Source of the DNA: Alligator mississippiensis
Lineage: Eukaryota > Chordata > Crocodylia > Alligatoridae
Direction of reading: 5' to 3'
NCBI RefSeq assembly: GCF_030867095.1
Contig: NC_081824.1
Span: 176,584,933-176,648,932 of the forward strand
Length of the DNA: 64,000 nucleotides
The notes below the pieces were generated by a model, which was given only the letters and a program-made list of their open reading frames with translations, did not search any database and was not told the origin of the DNA. Below, in pieces: positions 13,997-24,972 of the stretch. Numbering within the stretch: the stretch's first letter is position 1; every line of letters begins with the position of its first letter. Both the position numbers and the translations under genes were made by a program.

Positions 13997-14617
13997 TTAA
14001 CGCTTGAACTTAAGCCAGTTCAATTGAGAAGTGACTGAGAGGGAATTAAATACAGAGCAGCATGATGTTATTTTCACAACCACTTTCCAACTCATAACCC
14101 CATTATGAGGAAGTTCGTTTGCACCTACTCGAAGAATAAATGGAAGAAAAGCCTCATTCACTCTGTGTGTTGAGCTGAGAAGTAGGATTAAATTATTCCG
14201 ATCACAGACAGATTGTTCCAGTAAGATGGAATTTGAAGCCGCGAGGGCCCTATCGAGAACAGAGGTTTTTATACTATATAAAAAGGCAAGAGACAAAAAC
14301 CCTTGCCAAACTCCTTCACTCTTTATTACCAACAGCTGCAATGCTGGATGTGTCTGGATGCCTTTTAAGTGCCAAGGGGAGTGACGGAGGTGGGACGGCA
14401 TGTGAGCAGATGAAATAGATGGCAGCTTCCCCCTGATGGCAAGTTTAATTATTTGCACTGTCGCATGCATAAGGAAAAAAACGCATATTGGGAGCTGTTT
14501 CAGCCAGCTTCCTGTGGCAGGCGGATTATGGAGAACACACACCCTTTCTGGTCCATGGCACAATGAGGTCTTAAAATATTCAGGTCCTGTGTGTCTTTGT
14601 TGAAGAAGGGAAAGCAA
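13997..14617 (-). other. 206-codon open frame without recognisable domain
   Basis: This is the longest uninterrupted frame in the window that is not derived from CR1. The predicted protein has mixed composition, no repeats and no motif I recognise, and there is no evident promoter or poly(A) context. The DNA itself (for example around 14,420-14,480, with TTTAATTATTTGCAC and TCGCATGCATAAGG) looks more like AT-rich regulatory DNA with homeodomain- and octamer-like words. It may be a chance frame over a conserved non-coding element. A real coding exon is possible but not supported. Confidence 0.2.
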
Positions 14618-15130
14618 GTTAGAAGGAGTTTCCTAAAGGAGGAGTGTGTGAATGCAGCAAGAGAACAAAATAGCACATATTCTCCTGCATGAAATGAGAT
14701 GCTCAGCAGAGGGATAGTAGATCAAACCTTAAAAGAACCATCCCTTCCCTTTTATGTTATGCCTTCCTCTGGGGCCTCTCAGCATGTTCCATGATTTTTC
14801 TTTTCCTGTGATCACTTGATTAGGGATAGTCTTCATTTTGCAATGCTAAGTGCACAACAAGAAAAGAATGATCTGCATATTAAAAAATGAGGTGTGATTT
14901 TGGGTGCCCAGTTTGCCATATCTTACAGGCAGCTGATTTTTCATAAATTCCCAATCCGTGCCCAGGAAAATGTTAACAGGAGCTGAGATTGTCTAGTCTC
15001 TGATGCAGCTGTGGCAACTGCACTTGTAATTTCTAGGTCTGAAGTTCTGAGAAATGAGCTGCCCCAAATCATTAGTATTTGATGAAAATTTAGAATAATA
15101 AAAAAACCCCCCAAAACAAACCAAGAACAG
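14618..15130. other. Spacer, nothing recognised
   Basis: AT-rich DNA ending at the 5'-truncation point of the CR1 that follows. Confidence 0.4.
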
Positions 15131-17552
15131 TATGCCAAACTCTGTCAAATCTGATTGGTCATGTAGTTTTCTCACCTGCATTGATGAACTCTACTTGTCT
15201 CAAGAAGTCTACAGGCTAACAAGAGGTAAGGCGCTCCTGGATCTGGTACTGGCCAAAGGGTTTGATCTGGTGAGTGACCTGAGAGACAAAGGGAAGCTGG
15301 GAGACAGTGATAATGAGTTGATCACTTTCTCTATCCATCGCAAAGCTGGCAAATCAGTCAGCAGTGCAGAAATCCTTGATTTTAGGAAAGCCGACTTCCA
15401 TAAGCTCAGGAAGTTGGTTGCTGAGGCCCTGAGAAACCAGGATCTAACAGTGAGGGGAGTCCATGATGGGTGGTCACTCCTTAAGGATGTTATCCTTAAA
15501 GCACAAGGGAAGTCCATCCCAGCACGTAGGAAAGGTAGCAAAAGGGCTGGGCGTCCCCCGTGTCTAAACAGAGGACTCCTGGACCTCATGTGTCTGAAAA
15601 GAGAAGCCTACAAGTGTTGGAAGTCAGGTAACATCACCAAGAAGGATTATTTGGCACTGGCCCACACTTGCAGGGAGCAAACTAGGAAAGCCAAGGCCGA
15701 AACTGAACTCAAATTGGCTACGGAAATCAAGAACAACAAAAAGTCCTTCTTCAGATATGTGGGTAGTCAGAAGTAAAACAAGGGCATCATTGGACCCTTG
15801 ACAAACCAAATGGGGCAGCTGACAACAAACACCCAGGAAAAAGCTAACCTCCTTAATGATTACTTTGCATTGGTCTTCCACCAGCCCAAGGGGATCACCC
15901 TGCCTAGCAAGATGGACGATTGCCAGGGCATGGGTGAACTCACACCCATCACTGGTGAAGATCTCTTGAGGGGACACCTTGAGAGACTAGACACCCATAA
16001 ATCAGCTGGCCCAGATGGAATGCACCCAAGAGTGCTAAAAGAACTGGCAAACATCACAGCATGGCTATTGGTGAGGATATTTGAGAACTTGTGGTGCTCA
16101 GGTGAGGTTCCTGACGATTGGAAGAGGGCCAGTATGGTACCCATCTTCAAGAAAGGGAGTAAAGAAGATCCAGGGAACTAGAGGCCAATCAGATTGACCT
16201 CAAATCCCTGGAAAGATATTGGAAAAATCATCAAAGAAACCATTATCAGCAGGCTAATGGAATGCAACATCCTGAAGGATAACCAACACAGCTTTGTTGC
16301 AGGTAGGTCTTGCCTGACCAACCTCATTTCTTTCTATGACCAGGTGACGCATTACTGGAAAAGGAGAAGAGGTTGACATCATCTACTTGGACTTCAAAAA
16401 AGCCTTTGATTTGGTCTCCCATGAAGTCCTCATGATTAAACTGGAGAACTGTGGCCTTGACAACCTCACTGTTCAATGGCTTGGGAACTGGCTCTGTGGT
16501 CAGACCCAGAGTGATAGATGATGGAACCATGTCAATGTGGTGCATGGTGACCAGTGGCATCCCCCAGGGCTCCACACTTGGACCAGTACTTTTTAACATA
16601 TTTATAAATGATCTGGATGCAGGTATGAGAAGTGGACTGGCTAAATTCACTGATGACACCAAACTATGGGGAAAGTGCGGTCATGCTAGAAGATAGGCTC
16701 GTGATTCAGGCCCACCTGGACAGGCTTGCAAGGTGGGTGGATCAAAACCTGATGTCATTCAACACTGAAAAATTCAAGGTGCTCCACCTTGGGAAAAAAA
16801 TTCACATTATACTTATAGGTTTGTTAGTGCTACACTTGCTAGCACCACAACCGAAAGGGACTTGGCAGTTTTGACTGACCACAAGATGAACATGAGCCAC
16901 CAATGAGATACCACAGCCAGCAAAGCAAACAAACCCCTGGCTTGCATCTATCAATGCATCTCAAGCAAAATCCAGGAAGTCATCTTCCCACTGTACTTGG
17001 TCCTGGTGAGGTTGCAGCTGGAGTACTGCATCCAGTTCTGGGCTCTGCACTTTAGGAAGGAGGTGGAGAAGCTTGAGAGAGTCCAGAGGAGAGCCACGTG
17101 CACGATCAGAGGACAAAAGAACAAGTCTTATGAGGAAACACTGAGGGACTTGGGACTCTTCAGCCTGGAAAAGCAAAGGCTCAGGGAGGACTTGGTGGTG
17201 GCCTATAAGTATAAGGGGTGTGCACCAGGAACCGGGAGAACATCTGTTCACCAGGGCACCCCAAGGGAAGACAAGGTTTAATGGTCACAAACTGCAGGAA
17301 GATCATTTTAGGCTGGACATAAGAAAACACTTCTTTACCATTCGAGTCCTCAGAGTCTGGAATAGGCCCCCCTCTCCCCCCCCGCAGAAGCAGTGCAAGC
17401 ACCTACTCTGAACACCTTTAAGACACACTTGGATGCTTATCTTGCTGGGATCATTTGACCCTAACAGACTCCTGCCCCTTGGGTGGGGGGCTTGGACCTG
17501 ATGATCTTGTGAGGTTTCTTCCAGCCCTAATGTCTATGAAATCTATGAAATG
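15130..17552 (+). mobile_element. CR1 LINE, 5'-truncated, about 2.4 kb
   Basis: The element starts within the C-terminal part of the ORF2 endonuclease and continues through the linker, reverse transcriptase and C-terminal region to the CR1 3' end. The end of the coding region (DAYLAGI-like, about 17,420-17,455) is followed by a short 3' UTR with the conserved ATGATCTTGTGAGG / TTCCAGCCCTAATGTCTATG block and a tail of repeated CTATGAAAT. CR1 elements move by target-primed reverse transcription and are commonly 5'-truncated, as here. Older CR1 pieces in opposite orientation follow immediately. Confidence 0.93.
15132..17452 (+). pseudogene. CR1 ORF2 remnant: endonuclease C-terminus, reverse transcriptase
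   Basis: Frame 15,132-15,776 covers the end of the apurinic-type endonuclease (TRGKALLDLVLA, then GDSDNELI) and the linker up to SFFRYVGSQK, where a stop falls. The same frame reopens with TNQMGQLTTNTQEKANLLND and reads the thumb/finger region (SAGPDGMHPRVLKELA, PIFKKGS) to a second stop at about 16,179, then on to [17 protein letters not shown], where a frameshift near 16,350 moves reading to a second frame with YLDFKKAFDLVSH (motif A intact) and [15 protein letters not shown]. The catalytic box reads FTDD, not FADD. The endonuclease SDH motif reads SDN, losing the expected histidine. Further shifts follow before the C-terminal part (about 16,990 on). It cannot encode an active enzyme. Confidence 0.92.
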
Positions 17553-17629
17553 TTCCAGGGCATTGGACACAGATTAAAAAATGCGTGTTTATTTTGTGAA
17601 CTGCTGGTGCTAGACCACATATGATTTAC

Positions 17630-17765
17630 TCAGCAACACCAATTAAATCCATAAGATTGGACACAATGCTCCAAGTGAAACCCCACCAGTGCTCAATAGA
17701 GTGGAAGAATCACTTCCTGTGACTTAGATATGATGCTTCTGTTCATGCCACCCAGAAAGCTCTTG
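17630..17765 (-). mobile_element. Old CR1 fragment
   Basis: GGACACAATGCTCCAAGTGA with ACCCCACCAGTGCTCAATAG and GAATCACTTCC is the reverse complement of the CR1 coding region corresponding to LVRPQLEYC and adjacent residues. The same region appears again, better kept, at 17,910-17,970, so two separate fragments lie side by side. Confidence 0.65.
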
Positions 17766-18265
17766 GCTTCTCTTCTCAGTACTGAATAATCTCAGTTCTT
17801 CCTAAGTGTCCTTGTAAATCATGTTTCCTAGACTGCTAATCATTCCTTTTGTCCTTTGCTGGACTCTTTCTAATTTATCCACATCTTTCTTGAATTGGGG
17901 GGGGCCCAAAACTGGATACAGTACTCCACATGAGGCCTCACCAGGGCTGAACAGCAGAATAATCACTTCCCTTGACTTGCAAGTGAAACTTATGAGCACC
18001 TATACATGTGCCAGATGTCTGCTCCGACACGTGGAACAGACTAACCAGTCATTCCCTAATTTATATCTGTGTATTTGACTATTGTATCCTATGAACATAA
18101 CTTTGCATTTGTCCTTACAGAATTTCATTCAATTAAGTTCAGCCCATTTATTCCAGTTTAGCAAAGTCATTTTGAATTTCTAATCCTACCCTCTAGAGTG
18201 CCTGTTACAAGCCAATACTTTATGTCATCTACAAGTTTAGTAAGTATGCAACCTTCCAAGGCATG
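17766..18265 (-). mobile_element. Old CR1 fragment (reverse transcriptase C-terminal part)
   Basis: On the minus strand 17,802-17,999 reads a diverged FKKDVDKLERVQQRT, the counterpart of FKKDVEKLERVQRRA in the 53-kb copy. Further along, AAGTCATTTTGAATTTCTAA and TATGTCATCTACAAGTTTAG match the minus-strand CR1 blocks that encode the region upstream to the FADDT box. There are many substitutions and no usable frame. The substitution load marks it as older than the 15.1-kb copy beside it. Confidence 0.78.
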
Positions 18266-19573
18266 TGTATCTTTGCTATTGCCTGTAAAGGGAATGCTGT
18301 TGGTTGCTACTATTGGTATAAGACAATTCTCTATCTTTCCCCTCTCCCTTTGCTACTTAGGCTGCCAAACCCATGGTATGGCCCTTTGTCACTATATTTA
18401 CAGAGTTCTGGCTGATCGATGCATTAACATAGATGCCCAATTATGATGATCATTAATACAAAACTCATCTCACCAGCTTACATTTACAGTATAAACCAGA
18501 CAGTCTTCATTTTACATACACAGATTCTGTTTCGGCTGTGCACTGTAACAGGGCACCTGGATCTTGTGCCTGTACGTGGGTCCCCAAAATGGGCACCTAT
18601 CCTCACGTGCCAGTCTGAGCCACCAAGCATGTCAGTGGCTTTGTTTGAAAACTGAGCTGGGTCACTTGAGAGTTCGGAAAGTGTTAAAGGAGAAAGAGGA
18701 GAATTCAGGACTTGCCTCACAGGGGGAGTTTCTAATTGGAGCTGGAAACACAGCGCTGGTCACGACGGTTGTTTCTGCTGCAAGTGCCTCGCTGGTGTTC
18801 AGCAAAAGCGCGCAGCCTACAGAAAAGGCAAACAGAGAAAAGAACATGCTGTCATGAACCACCTCTAGGTGTAGGGTCTGTAAAAGCCTCCCTGGAACTT
18901 TCCTCTAGTGATCCTACTCATTCCGACTGTCTGCATTACTGGGCCATTATTACAGGAGAATTGCATACAGCAAAAGGTATTTTTCAATTGACTTTGGTTG
19001 CAGTTAATGCAGCTTCACATTCCTTAGGGACCTACTCAGAAAATGTATGTAAGCAATCTGATTACCTTCTTCACACACAGTACTTTTCTCTTTATTTGTG
19101 ACATGAGGATTCATTTTCTTTGCTGGATCCATAAGAAAATGCTTATTTAAAAAAAACAATTTACATAACTCTTTCTGCTGGCAGAATGGCAGGTTAATAA
19201 CAATAAAGTTCAACGCCTCTCTGTTCATCTAGGCTGAAAGGCCATTCATAACAAGGGCTGCAGGGAGGGGGGGAAGTGAGGGGGTGGGGAGGAGGGGCTG
19301 TCTATGATGCCTGCTACTTCTAGGATCGAGGAAGTAGAGAAAAATGGGAAGGGAGATTCATTCCTACGCAGATATGGGGAGGCCTGGGGTTGTGGGGCTG
19401 AGCAGTGGGCCCACTCTGCTGCAAACTCCCCCTAGGTTGGCTTTGCTGCCCCTGTCATGAGGCTGGATAGCTGTGAAAGCAGGATGTTACTGAACTGTGT
19501 TGGACTGTGGTAGACTGAACTCCAATTCTGCTGCAACTGTCCAGCCTGGACTTGAATTAAATTCACCACTACA
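18266..19573. other. Unique-looking DNA with a G-rich stretch
   Basis: There is a short G-rich segment at about 19,260-19,300. Frames up to about 120 codons (18,736-19,101) show no known domain. Confidence 0.4.
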
Positions 19574-19581
19574 TGATAGAT

Positions 19582-19897
19582 CAGTGGGTTTCAACCATTT
19601 TAGACTCAAGGCAATCCTCAGAAAATGCCAGGTCTCCATTTTCACATTTTTTTTTCACTACAAAAATGACAGGCAATTCTTCTGTTGCAAATAATTCATG
19701 AAGTCCACAATAGGGCAGAATTATATGATAATGCTATGAATCTCTATTTGAAATTTCTGGGTTTATCTTGTGAATTGTGTGTACACTTAACAGTGCTAAC
19801 ACCTACCTGTGCTAACACTGAGTGGCACCCTGTGGCACTCTTGAGGGGATCTCAAGGTACACCTGGGTACCACAAACACCCTGGATGAGAATCACTG
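19582..19897. mobile_element. hAT-type non-autonomous element (316 bp)
   Basis: The termini CAGTGGGTTTCAACCA and the complement of the right end (CAGTGATTCTCATCC) match the CAGTGGTTCTCAACC signature of Charlie-like hAT elements. It is flanked by TGATAGAT (19,574-19,581) and GGATAGAT (19,898-19,905), an 8-bp target duplication with one mismatch. No transposase is present. Its right duplication abuts the 3' tail of the old CR1 that begins at 19,906. Confidence 0.82.
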
Positions 19898-19977
19898 GGA
19901 TAGATAAGAACATAAGAACTGCCATTTACTGGGTCAGACCCTAGGTCCATCTTGCACAGTATCCTATGTCACACAGG

Positions 19978-21226
19978 CTAGGGACAGAAGTTACACATAA
20001 ACTGGTTTAAGTGATCAGAAACTGATTTAAACCTGTAACAGAACAGAAGTTCAGTGCACATAAACCACTTTCAAAATGGCTGAAACTGACTTAAGATAAA
20101 CCTGGTTGAATGTAGTGTCAGACTTAACTGATTTGGGTCAAACTGGTTTAGGTAACTTCTGTCCCAGACCCCTTCCTGGTTCAGGTTAAATCAGAGTCCC
20201 CCATCATCCCAGAATGCTTTTCAGCCCTGGGCTGGGCTGTGCTGTCTGCTACAGAGAACAGGGCTGGCCCCAACCCTCTCCTCCCTAGCCAGAGCATTAT
20301 CACCGCTCCACCTTGCTGAGAAGGGAGGTGGGGGATTGCATGCAGAGCAGTGTCTGCCTGGCTTATCCCTGCACCCCCCTCCCCACCCCACTGCTCAAGC
20401 AGGGATTCCCCTCTCCCACAGCATGAACCCCAGGGTACAGACCCTAGCCAGCAACTGGTCACAGCCACCCCCATGCTAGTTAATGCTGAGAGGTATCTGT
20501 GTGTGTGTGTCTCCAATTTCACTGGGACAAAGGCAGACAGAACAGTGTCTGCTTAAGACTTTTGGGACCTAATCAACAGGTAAGCTGGTAGTGTCCTTCC
20601 GTTCCTTCCTTGGAAAAAGCTGTTTAAGAAGAGCTTGATCTAATAAGAGAAACATTTGTTTTCTTGATGGGCTGATAAACTTTGTGTTATCAACTCTGCT
20701 GGCTCCCTTGCCTGTCAGTTTGCTGCAGACAGTATGAAGAAGCAGGGAGAAGGAGATTGAAAAGCTCAGTATCATTAACAGATGCATGCACTCCACACAA
20801 GCAGTCCTCCCTCTCCACCCTCCCTTTGCGTCAGAGTGCTAGCTGTGCCCTGGGGTCTGGTAACACTTCGTGCCCCTTCAGCAGTGAGCAAGGAAAAGCT
20901 GGGCAAGGGCTGCTTCTCCCTCCCACTCCAGGCACACCCCAGCTGGGGACTGTGCAGGTTGGGGTGGAGGTTTAAACCCCTTCCTAATCGGAGCGCTCTG
21001 CCAGGGCCTGGCCACGTCCCCCTCAGCTCAGCATTGTGGAAGGGAAGGGAAGGCTGCTCCAGTGCCCCCTGGCTTCTAGCCTGAGCCACTGCAGGCATAA
21101 GCCTGTGTTTCTTGATTCAAAAGTTAATGTCTATCCAACTGCAAATCGGTTCAAGCTCTGCAAGTTAGACTAGCCTGCAAAGATTGAATCAATTCAGGCT
21201 CGGGCTTGTTGAATGTCTGTCCCTAG
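19978..21226. mobile_element. Foldback-type DNA element, family A copy 1 (1,249 bp)
   Basis: The ends read CTAGGGACAGAAG and, on the complement, CTAGGGACAGACATT. Inside the left end a perfect 14-bp inverted repeat, GGGACAGAAGTTAC (19,981-19,994) and GTAACTTCTGTCCC (20,152-20,165), frames a 185-bp subterminal block rich in AAACTGGTTTA-type words. The core is GC-rich. A second copy lies at 39,375-40,060 and shares the left block and the region near CTGAGCCACTGCAGGC. No transposase is seen. No target duplication could be fixed because CTAG at the ends is itself palindromic. Confidence 0.72.
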
Positions 21227-21579
21227 CTTGAACAGTGGTAATGAGTGGATGTTGAAAGGAAGAATGGATTGGTTATGAACAGGGTTTTGGTTTTTTTTCC
21301 ACTGTACTGTTCTTCCCCTACTTGCAGCCTCCAGGATTTAAGGTCTAGGAAGTTCTAGTTCAGAGGCTGTATCCCTAACTCCCATGCTCAGTAGCTACTG
21401 ATGCACCTTTCCTCCTAGAATTTGTTCAGTCCCTTTTGAGTTGCTGGGTGTTGTTCAATCCTTTTTTGAATCTGGCTGAACTGTTATCTTCCATAACATC
21501 TGGTGGCAATCAGTTCCACACTTCAATTACACACCATGTGTGAAAAAGAACATCCTTTTGTTAGTTTTAAACTTACTAC

Positions 21580-22642
21580 TAGGGCTGCGAGAAGGTTCAG
21601 GTGGTGATTCGATTTGAAGGAGATTCGGCCTGATTCGGTGGCCGAATCTCTGAATCTGAATCGAATCAGGGGCCAATTCAAAGGTCCGAATCGATTCAAA
21701 GCTCTCTGGATCTTCAGAAAAGATTTGGGTAGCTTTGATGATTTGGGCAGTCCCCAGTGGCTGCAGCAGAGAGCTGTAGCTGACTCCGAGCTGGTAAGTA
21801 TTAGGGGTGAGGAACAGGGGAACTGGAGGAGAGGGGGGCTGGGGGAGGGGACCATAGGGGGACCCCTGCCAGCCCCCCTGGCCCTCCCCACTCCCTGAGC
21901 CCCTCAATGGCTGCCTCACCTGCCCCAGCTCGGTACTTAAAAAAAAAAGCCCCGCTGCTCACCAGGTGCTGCCGGGCAGGGGGGAGTGGGGGGTGATCCC
22001 CACTGCCCCCCACTACCCCATGCTGCTTGGGGGGCTCTGCCATGAGCCCAGGGGCTCCCCGCTGCTCCCCCAACCCTGCCATGGGTGCCCTGCCTGTGCC
22101 AGCTCTGGCCCTTTAAGGAAAAAAGCAAACAAGAAAACCCCCAGGACTCACTGCTCCTGCAGTGGCCTCGGGGCTTTGGGGGCTCGTGCAGAACCCCCCA
22201 TGTGGTGTGAGGCAGTGAGGATCGCCCCCCACTGGCAGGAATGGTGAGTCTAGGGTTTTTGTTTTTGTTTTCTTAAAGGGCCAGAGCTGGCGAAGCACCA
22301 GTGGGGGGGGGCTGGGGGAGGGGTCAGGGGGCTCATGCAGAGCCCCCCACGCAGCATGGGGCAATGGGGATCGCCCACAACCCAGCAGTGGATCGGGGCT
22401 TTTCTTTTTCCAAGTGCCAGGAGGTGGGGCGGGCGGGGCAGCCATTGCTAGGCTGGGAGAGTGGGTGGAGCATGGGCCTGGCCTGGCTGATTCAGAGATT
22501 TGGAGATTCAGCAGCCAAATATCTGAATCAGATTTGGCCGAATCGAATCGGGATAGCGATCTGAATATCCAAATCAAATCACTGTCCCCGAATCGGCCGA
22601 ATCCAAATCCGAAGCAAATACTAGCCACTTTGCACAGGCCTA
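21580..22642. mobile_element. GAATC-family hAT-like element, copy 1 (about 1,063 bp)
   Basis: The terminal AGGGCTGCG pairs with the complement of the right end (AGGCCTGTGC). Both subterminal zones are packed with GATTCGG, GAATCGGCC and GAATCGAATC words (about 21,605-21,690 and 22,495-22,610). The core is GC-rich and itself folds back: GATCCCCACTGCCCC and GGGGGGCTCTGCCATGAGCC (about 21,990-22,045) recur inverted near 22,330-22,370 and, more diverged, 22,175-22,225, next to a CCAGCTCTGGCCCTTTAA-type block and its complement. It interrupts an old CR1. No transposase is encoded. Confidence 0.78.
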
Positions 22643-22700
22643 ATTTCATTTTATGACCCCTAGATAAATCATGAAGTGGTACATTTTTTTGTCAGTTACC

Positions 22701-23827
22701 CACTGTGCCCTTTCATGATCTTCCCTTCCTTCCTTCCCTTTGGCTCAATTTCTCTTTGTTCTGCAATATTGTTGGTCAGACCATCTGCTGGCATAAATCA
22801 GTGTAGCTCCACTGCAGTCCATGAATCTCCACCAATTTACACCTGTGGAGCAGCTGACCCTTGCTGCCTCACTATGTATCATTTAACTTTGTAAACATTC
22901 TTGGGATACAGTGTTTATGGCAGATGCAGTGCTCTATTATTGCTGTATTCCTTTAGCTGCTCTGCACTTAAGCAATAAATGTCTCATCTGATTTATGTTA
23001 CTGTATTAGGGAAAACATTCTTGGAAGCAGGTAGTCTGCCATATTTCAGCCCCGTGGTAGTTCAGTGCCTGAGACATAAACTGTTTAAAAACCAGGGGTT
23101 TGTACAAGAAAAGTTGGTGGGGCTATCAGGGATTAGGAGGGGCAGAGGGTCAGGACAGAGTGTGCATGAAGGAATGGAATATGAAATGATGGGGCTAAAA
23201 GGGAACTGAGCGGTGGGAAGGAAAGCAAGGAATAGCCAGGGGCAAAAGGGAGCAGAGTCAGGATCTGCACAAAGAGAAGAGGCAATTCAGAAGGGTGAAG
23301 GATCCATCTTAGAGGAAAGGAGGGCTTAGCTGTACCGATGGCTGACTATGAAGTAATGTGTGAAAACAAGGCACCTGTGACTTCTTGGCTGAACACTGAA
23401 AAAGTACCCCCACCTGCCCATATTGAGACTGCTGTGTCCCATACCTTCTAGTGAAGGAAAGCGGCTGTACTCCGGGTTCCCAATCTGCCATGGAGGAATG
23501 TGAGAAGCAGAAGAGCTCTGTGTCCAGCCACAGTCGCCTTCTTCAAATGAACAGTAAAAACTGGAAGGAAGTTTTTCTGTGGAGAGAGAGTCCAGAAAAG
23601 CCACAAAGAAGATGGTTAGTGGATTTCTGGGCACAGGAAGAAAGCAAGAAGAGAATGTTTACCCCGAGTGATTCTGGGGCATGCTGCTTCCCATAGCCCT
23701 CGGGCCTCTTGGCATTAAGCATCCATCATGTTGCGGGTAAGAAGACAGGAGGAGGAAAGAAAAAAGGTTAACATACTTAAAAGTGGGACTGTCTCCTTAA
23801 TAAGAGGACAAATCTGCACACTAGACA
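22701..23827. other. Unique-looking DNA, nothing recognised
   Basis: Minus-strand frame 23,326-23,634 (102 codons) has no known domain. A purine-rich segment lies at 23,100-23,330. No clear repeat is seen. Confidence 0.4.
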
Positions 23828-23835
23828 TTATAGGG

Positions 23836-24022
23836 CAGGGGCTGGCAACTATTTTGGGCAGAGGGCCGCTTACTGAGTTTTGGCAAGCCACTGAGGGCTG
23901 CATCACAGGCAGCCAGGGGCAGATAAATAATAATTTTCTAAATTTTTTAGGGGCCCTGCGGGCCAGATAGAATGGCCTCGCAGGCCACATCTGGCCCATG
24001 GGCCGCATTTTGCCCACCCCTG
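23836..24022. mobile_element. hAT-type MITE (187 bp) with perfect 8-bp target duplication
   Basis: The ends CAGGGGCTGGCAA and, on the complement, CAGGGGTGGGCAA match the CAGGGGTGGGCAAA hAT terminus. TTATAGGG flanks both sides exactly (23,828-23,835 and 24,023-24,030). The body contains GGGCCGCTTACTGAGTTTTG on the left and GGCCCATGGGCCGC on the right. The left body is shared with the 1.2-kb element at 44,353. No open frame belongs to it. Confidence 0.93.
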
Positions 24023-24174
24023 TTATAGGGTCTCCTATGTGGTTGGTCTCTACATCTTCCAGGATCTACCCTTGGCCAAGTTTTCCAAACTTCAGGCCCC
24101 GCAGCCCAATCTAGGAAGCAAAAATTACCATCAGTGAAAGACATTTTAACATGCTGTCTCTCTCCTTTTATTGA

Positions 24175-24375
24175 GGCCTGTGCAGTCTGGTGAATCACAC
24201 TGGCTGCTGGAATTCAGGTTCTACTTTCACTCCTGCCATGTACTACCCTGTGACCTCATGCAAATTGTGGTACTTTTTGGGCCTCTGTTTCTGCATTTGC
24301 AGAAGTGGATAATGACACCTCCTTGCCTTTTAAGACACTCCATGAGACAGGTGGATGCAAAGAGAATATTTGATT
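24175..24375 (+). repeat. MIR/CORE-SINE
   Basis: The order of blocks follows a MIR: TTCAGGTTCTACTTTCACTC, CCATGTACTACCCTGTGACC, a GGGCCTCTGTTTCTGCATTT block, then GATAATGACACCTCCTTGCC and GAGACAGGTGGATGCAAAG. It is diverged but well covered from the tRNA-like part to the 3' region. Confidence 0.8.
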
Positions 24376-24763
24376 TTTAATCATACTTGCAGTTTGGAAG
24401 CTCACTCATTCTGATACTAGCTTGGGATTTTATATAGGTTCCTGTGCCCCAGGCACTGAGACTTAAGTGTTCATTGGTTTCCTTTGAGCATATGAATCAA
24501 AATAGGAACCACATTTTAGCTGAGTCCCCTCCCTTTACAAAACTGTGAAATGCTTTCTCTGTTCTCATTCCTATTCATTTTCTAACCTTCTCTCTTTGTA
24601 TTGCTCCCTTCAGCTCCTTCCAGTTCTTGTGATAAAGCACATGCACTCAGGCTGTCCCAGATTGGAGAAGTCTCTATCCTGCACTATCCAAGTACCTTCT
24701 CTTAAAAATCTACTTATTCCAGCAATCTTTTACCTACTCTTAGTCCTGTTTATAAGCCACAGA
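24376..24763. other. Spacer, nothing recognised
   Basis: Pyrimidine-rich in part (24,550-24,620). No feature is supported. Confidence 0.4.
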
Positions 24764-24972
24764 CAGAAATGCAGCTCCCTTGTCTTACACATGGCACTTT
24801 ACAGAAAGTGCCACGAGTTAGACCAGTCCTCCCGACCCAACAGATGTTAGCTGTTTGGTCAGGTAGGATGGGTGATCAGCTCTAATTTGGAGCCAATCCA
24901 TCGAAAGAGGCTGCATCTCTGCAGCATCAGTTCCCTAGCCCTGCCCCCCTCCAAGCTCCGGTGCTCTCTCAG

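Larger units (their letters stand above)
19906..22700 (-). mobile_element. Old CR1-type LINE in three pieces, split by two DNA elements
   Basis: The pieces 19,906-19,977, 21,227-21,579 and 22,643-about 22,700 form one collinear minus-strand repeat. The first holds AAGAACATAAGAACTGCC and TGGGTCAGACC (3' end). The second holds TTCAATCCTTTTTTGAATCT, CAATCAGTTCCACACTTCAA and CCTTTTGTTAGTTTTAAACT. The third continues AATTTCATTTTATGACCCCT. This is the order of a repeat common in turtles and crocodilians, which I believe to be a CR1 subfamily. The two gaps are exactly the two transposons described next. Confidence 0.75.

Noticed and set aside
21580..21640. 8-bp target duplication for GAATC copy 1
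   Set aside because: Flanking 8-mers on the two sides do not match; the insertion is inferred only from the interrupted CR1.
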